A program made the translations under genes and the position numbers. 61,519 bases of DNA. Origin: JAIPFM01 sp964494325. GTDB taxonomy: Bacteria; Planctomycetota; Phycisphaerae; Sedimentisphaerales; Anaerobacaceae. The notes beneath the pieces are model-generated. The model had not been told where the DNA came from. It saw only the letters and a program-made list of their open reading frames with translations, and did no database searches. The stretch spans positions 1 through 61,519 of the forward strand of contig CAZBTJ010000011.1 in the NCBI GenBank assembly GCA_964494325.1, written 5' to 3'. Positions 60,159 to 61,519 of the stretch are shown here, in pieces. Position 1 is the first letter of the stretch; every line of letters begins with the position of its first letter.

Positions 60159-61519
60159 ATGCAGCGAACAACACAAAAAAACAAGACCACCAGGAGTCAA
60201 GGCCCAATGGGGCGATTTTGGCGAGCCAAGTCTTTTGTGCTATTGAGTGTATGTATGGCCCTGTCACTTTATGCCCAGACGGACTCTCCTCAAACACGGT
60301 CGGAGTTAATGAATGAACTGAGTTTACGGAAGGCTCAGGTGGTTTTGGATCTAGCCGTAGAGACCCATGATCGCTATAAAAATGAGCTTGATGATTCTCA
60401 GCGACTATTTGACCAGAGTATCATTTCCAATAAGGAAATGGATTTGGCCTTGTCACACTACACTCAGGCGAAACAGCAATTGGAGCAGGCACGAATCATT
60501 CTTGAAGAAACACAGCTAAGCTTTCTGGACAATGCTACACATATCACCATCATGGAGGCCAAGAAGTATTATGATCCCAATGGCAGACGCATGTTGGATC
60601 TGGTACTCAAGAACACATCGAACCTAGATCAGGCAGAGTCCGCTCTGGTCAGGGCCGATCCGAACAATACCGTCGGATTCCAATGGCAAAGCCCTGAATC
60701 GATCCGCGCTCTGTTGGATATTGAAAACATTATTGTTTCCATCGTGGATCAAGGCTCCAGCATTGGAAAACCATACGAGCAGATAATCCCCCTGTTACCC
60801 TACGACAAACAGCAGAAAATGACCTTTGTGCTGCTAACCGATGTGGATCAGGTGGGTATTCGTCAGCAATTCCTGGCCAAGGATGCCATTGAGATGATTT
60901 ATCTGGAAAAAGAATCGCTCCAGACCCTGCCAACCCTGGTGGCCTCTCAGTTTTCCCTGGAAGGCCCATTGGGACGCGATATCGGATATGACTTGACTTT
61001 GGAAATGCTGGTCACATCTGATTACAGTTTCTCTACGGTTGTGACGAATATGCCCCCTCAGATCAATTGCTCTTTTGTGGAAGGCGGATCGAGTATCACC
61101 AGTGTGCGTTTTTCAGAAGACGTCAGTAAACATGCCATAAATTTTCGAGCGTCGATTCCTCAGAAACTTGATGTGGCCAAGATCGATCAGAAGATTGACT
61201 TTCAGGTCTGGGTTGCGACCACGGCTCAACTCGAGGTTATCAACAGGCTCAAACGTCAACACGCCCCCAACCCGATACCCGCTCACGAACTCGATAAAAT
61301 TGAAGCGGCTCGTGTGGATCTGACCCTCACGCCCAAGGGCACAGGTCGCCTGGAGATTCTCATTAATAATCTCTATATGGAGATCAAGCCGAAACAGGCT
61401 ATTGATCTGGAAGCAGATCTGCACAATGACGGTACGCTCACCCTGTTTGATGTCATCCCGGAAATCTCTCCCCCGCTGGGCTGGACTGCCAAGGTTACGC
61501 CCCCAAACATTGAGAAACT
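60159..61519 (+). CDS. Secreted coiled-coil protein with beta-domains, cut by the window end
   Basis: Begins with ATG at 60159, 2 bases after the TolC stop, and stays open to the end of the window (over 450 codons). Signal peptide (SFVLLSVCMALSLYAQ, residues about 24-40), a coiled coil (about 50-130) including DDSQRLFDQSIISNKEMDLA, as in efflux adaptor hairpins, then several beta-sandwich-like parts. The last visible part, NDGTLTLFDVIPEISPPLGW, looks like a NEW3-type sandwich domain. It is probably a periplasmic partner of the TolC channel, with ABC transporter genes expected beyond the window. The name is not certain. Confidence 0.8.
   Translation, partial: MQRTTQKNKTTRSQGPMGRFWRAKSFVLLSVCMALSLYAQTDSPQTRSELMNELSLRKAQVVLDLAVETHDRYKNELDDSQRLFDQSIISNKEMDLALSHYTQAKQQLEQARIILEETQLSFLDNATHITIMEAKKYYDPNGRRMLDLVLKNTSNLDQAESALVRADPNNTVGFQWQSPESIRALLDIENIIVSIVDQGSSIGKPYEQIIPLLPYDKQQKMTFVLLTDVDQVGIRQQFLAKDAIEMIYLEKESLQTLPTLVASQFSLEGPLGRDIGYDLTLEMLVTSDYSFSTVVTNMPPQINCSFVEGGSSITSVRFSEDVSKHAINFRASIPQKLDVAKIDQKIDFQVWVATTAQLEVINRLKRQHAPNPIPAHELDKIEAARVDLTLTPKGTGRLEILINNLYMEIKPKQAIDLEADLHNDGTLTLFDVIPEISPPLGWTAKVTPPNIEK

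Overview
The window looks like chromosome from a Phycisphaerae-type planctomycete. This is inferred from gene content only. It carries two secreted proteins with PEP-CTERM sorting tails of the form PTPSAVLLGGLGLAVAG...RKRK, a prepilin-like secreted protein ending in a conserved DSHVSW region, a PadR regulator paired with a permease-prefix membrane protein, a sigma factor fused to membrane helices, and a tyrosine integrase whose alternative tail resembles the usual end of planctomycete integrases. Outer-membrane and wall genes (lnt, lptF, lptG, mreBCD, two transpeptidases, nrfHA) show a diderm cell with peptidoglycan.

Layout. 1-4.6 kb is accessory and partly decayed: a frameshifted PEP-CTERM gene, a broken primase-polymerase, two unrecognised proteins and a TPR lipoprotein. 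4.6-7.3 kb is a BlaI/BlaR1-type repressor and metalloprotease pair with its own operator. 7.5-9.9 kb encodes a large secreted two-domain glycosidase. 10-13.3 kb holds an AmmeMemoRadiSam B-A fusion and a frameshifted spermidine-synthase-like membrane protein. 13.4-19 kb carries PadR and its membrane partner, a peptidoglycan-binding-like protein, an AIM24-family protein, a prepilin-like protein and threonine aldolase. 19-22 kb has tRNA-Leu, proAB and tRNA-Gly.

21.9-31.2 kb is an integrated element inserted in tRNA-Gly, bounded by a 51-bp perfect direct repeat. It contains an integrase, a small HTH protein, a DUF3987/PriCT protein, a RepB-like primase, an AlpA-like regulator, several unknown genes and a PEP-CTERM cargo gene. 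The recombination site lies inside the integrase reading frame. Integrated, the integrase ends in 25 residues read antisense through tRNA-Gly; in the excised circle the same frame would run on for 95 residues encoded at the far end of the element, and this stretch looks like a normal integrase terminus.

32-36.8 kb is a short division cluster (mraZ, small gene, rsmH, LysM protein, ftsL-like, ftsI) with an MraZ-type promoter. 36.8-39.2 kb is nrfH-nrfA plus a NOSP-family gene; nrfH has a frameshift and nrfA an in-frame TGA. 39-45 kb (minus strand) is mreB-mreC-mreD-mrdA with two small membrane proteins upstream. 45-50.6 kb (minus) is lptF-lptG-lnt-HEAT lipoprotein. Then come an ECF-like sigma factor with membrane tail, a palindrome-rich mobile repeat, glnS, a MntA-HepT toxin-antitoxin pair, about 1.1 kb of repeat-rich non-coding DNA, and a histidine kinase/NtrC-type regulator followed by a TolC-like operon with a well-matched sigma-54 promoter and a 20-bp palindrome as likely enhancer site.

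Several frameshifts sit at homopolymer runs, so some broken genes may be sequencing errors rather than true pseudogenes.
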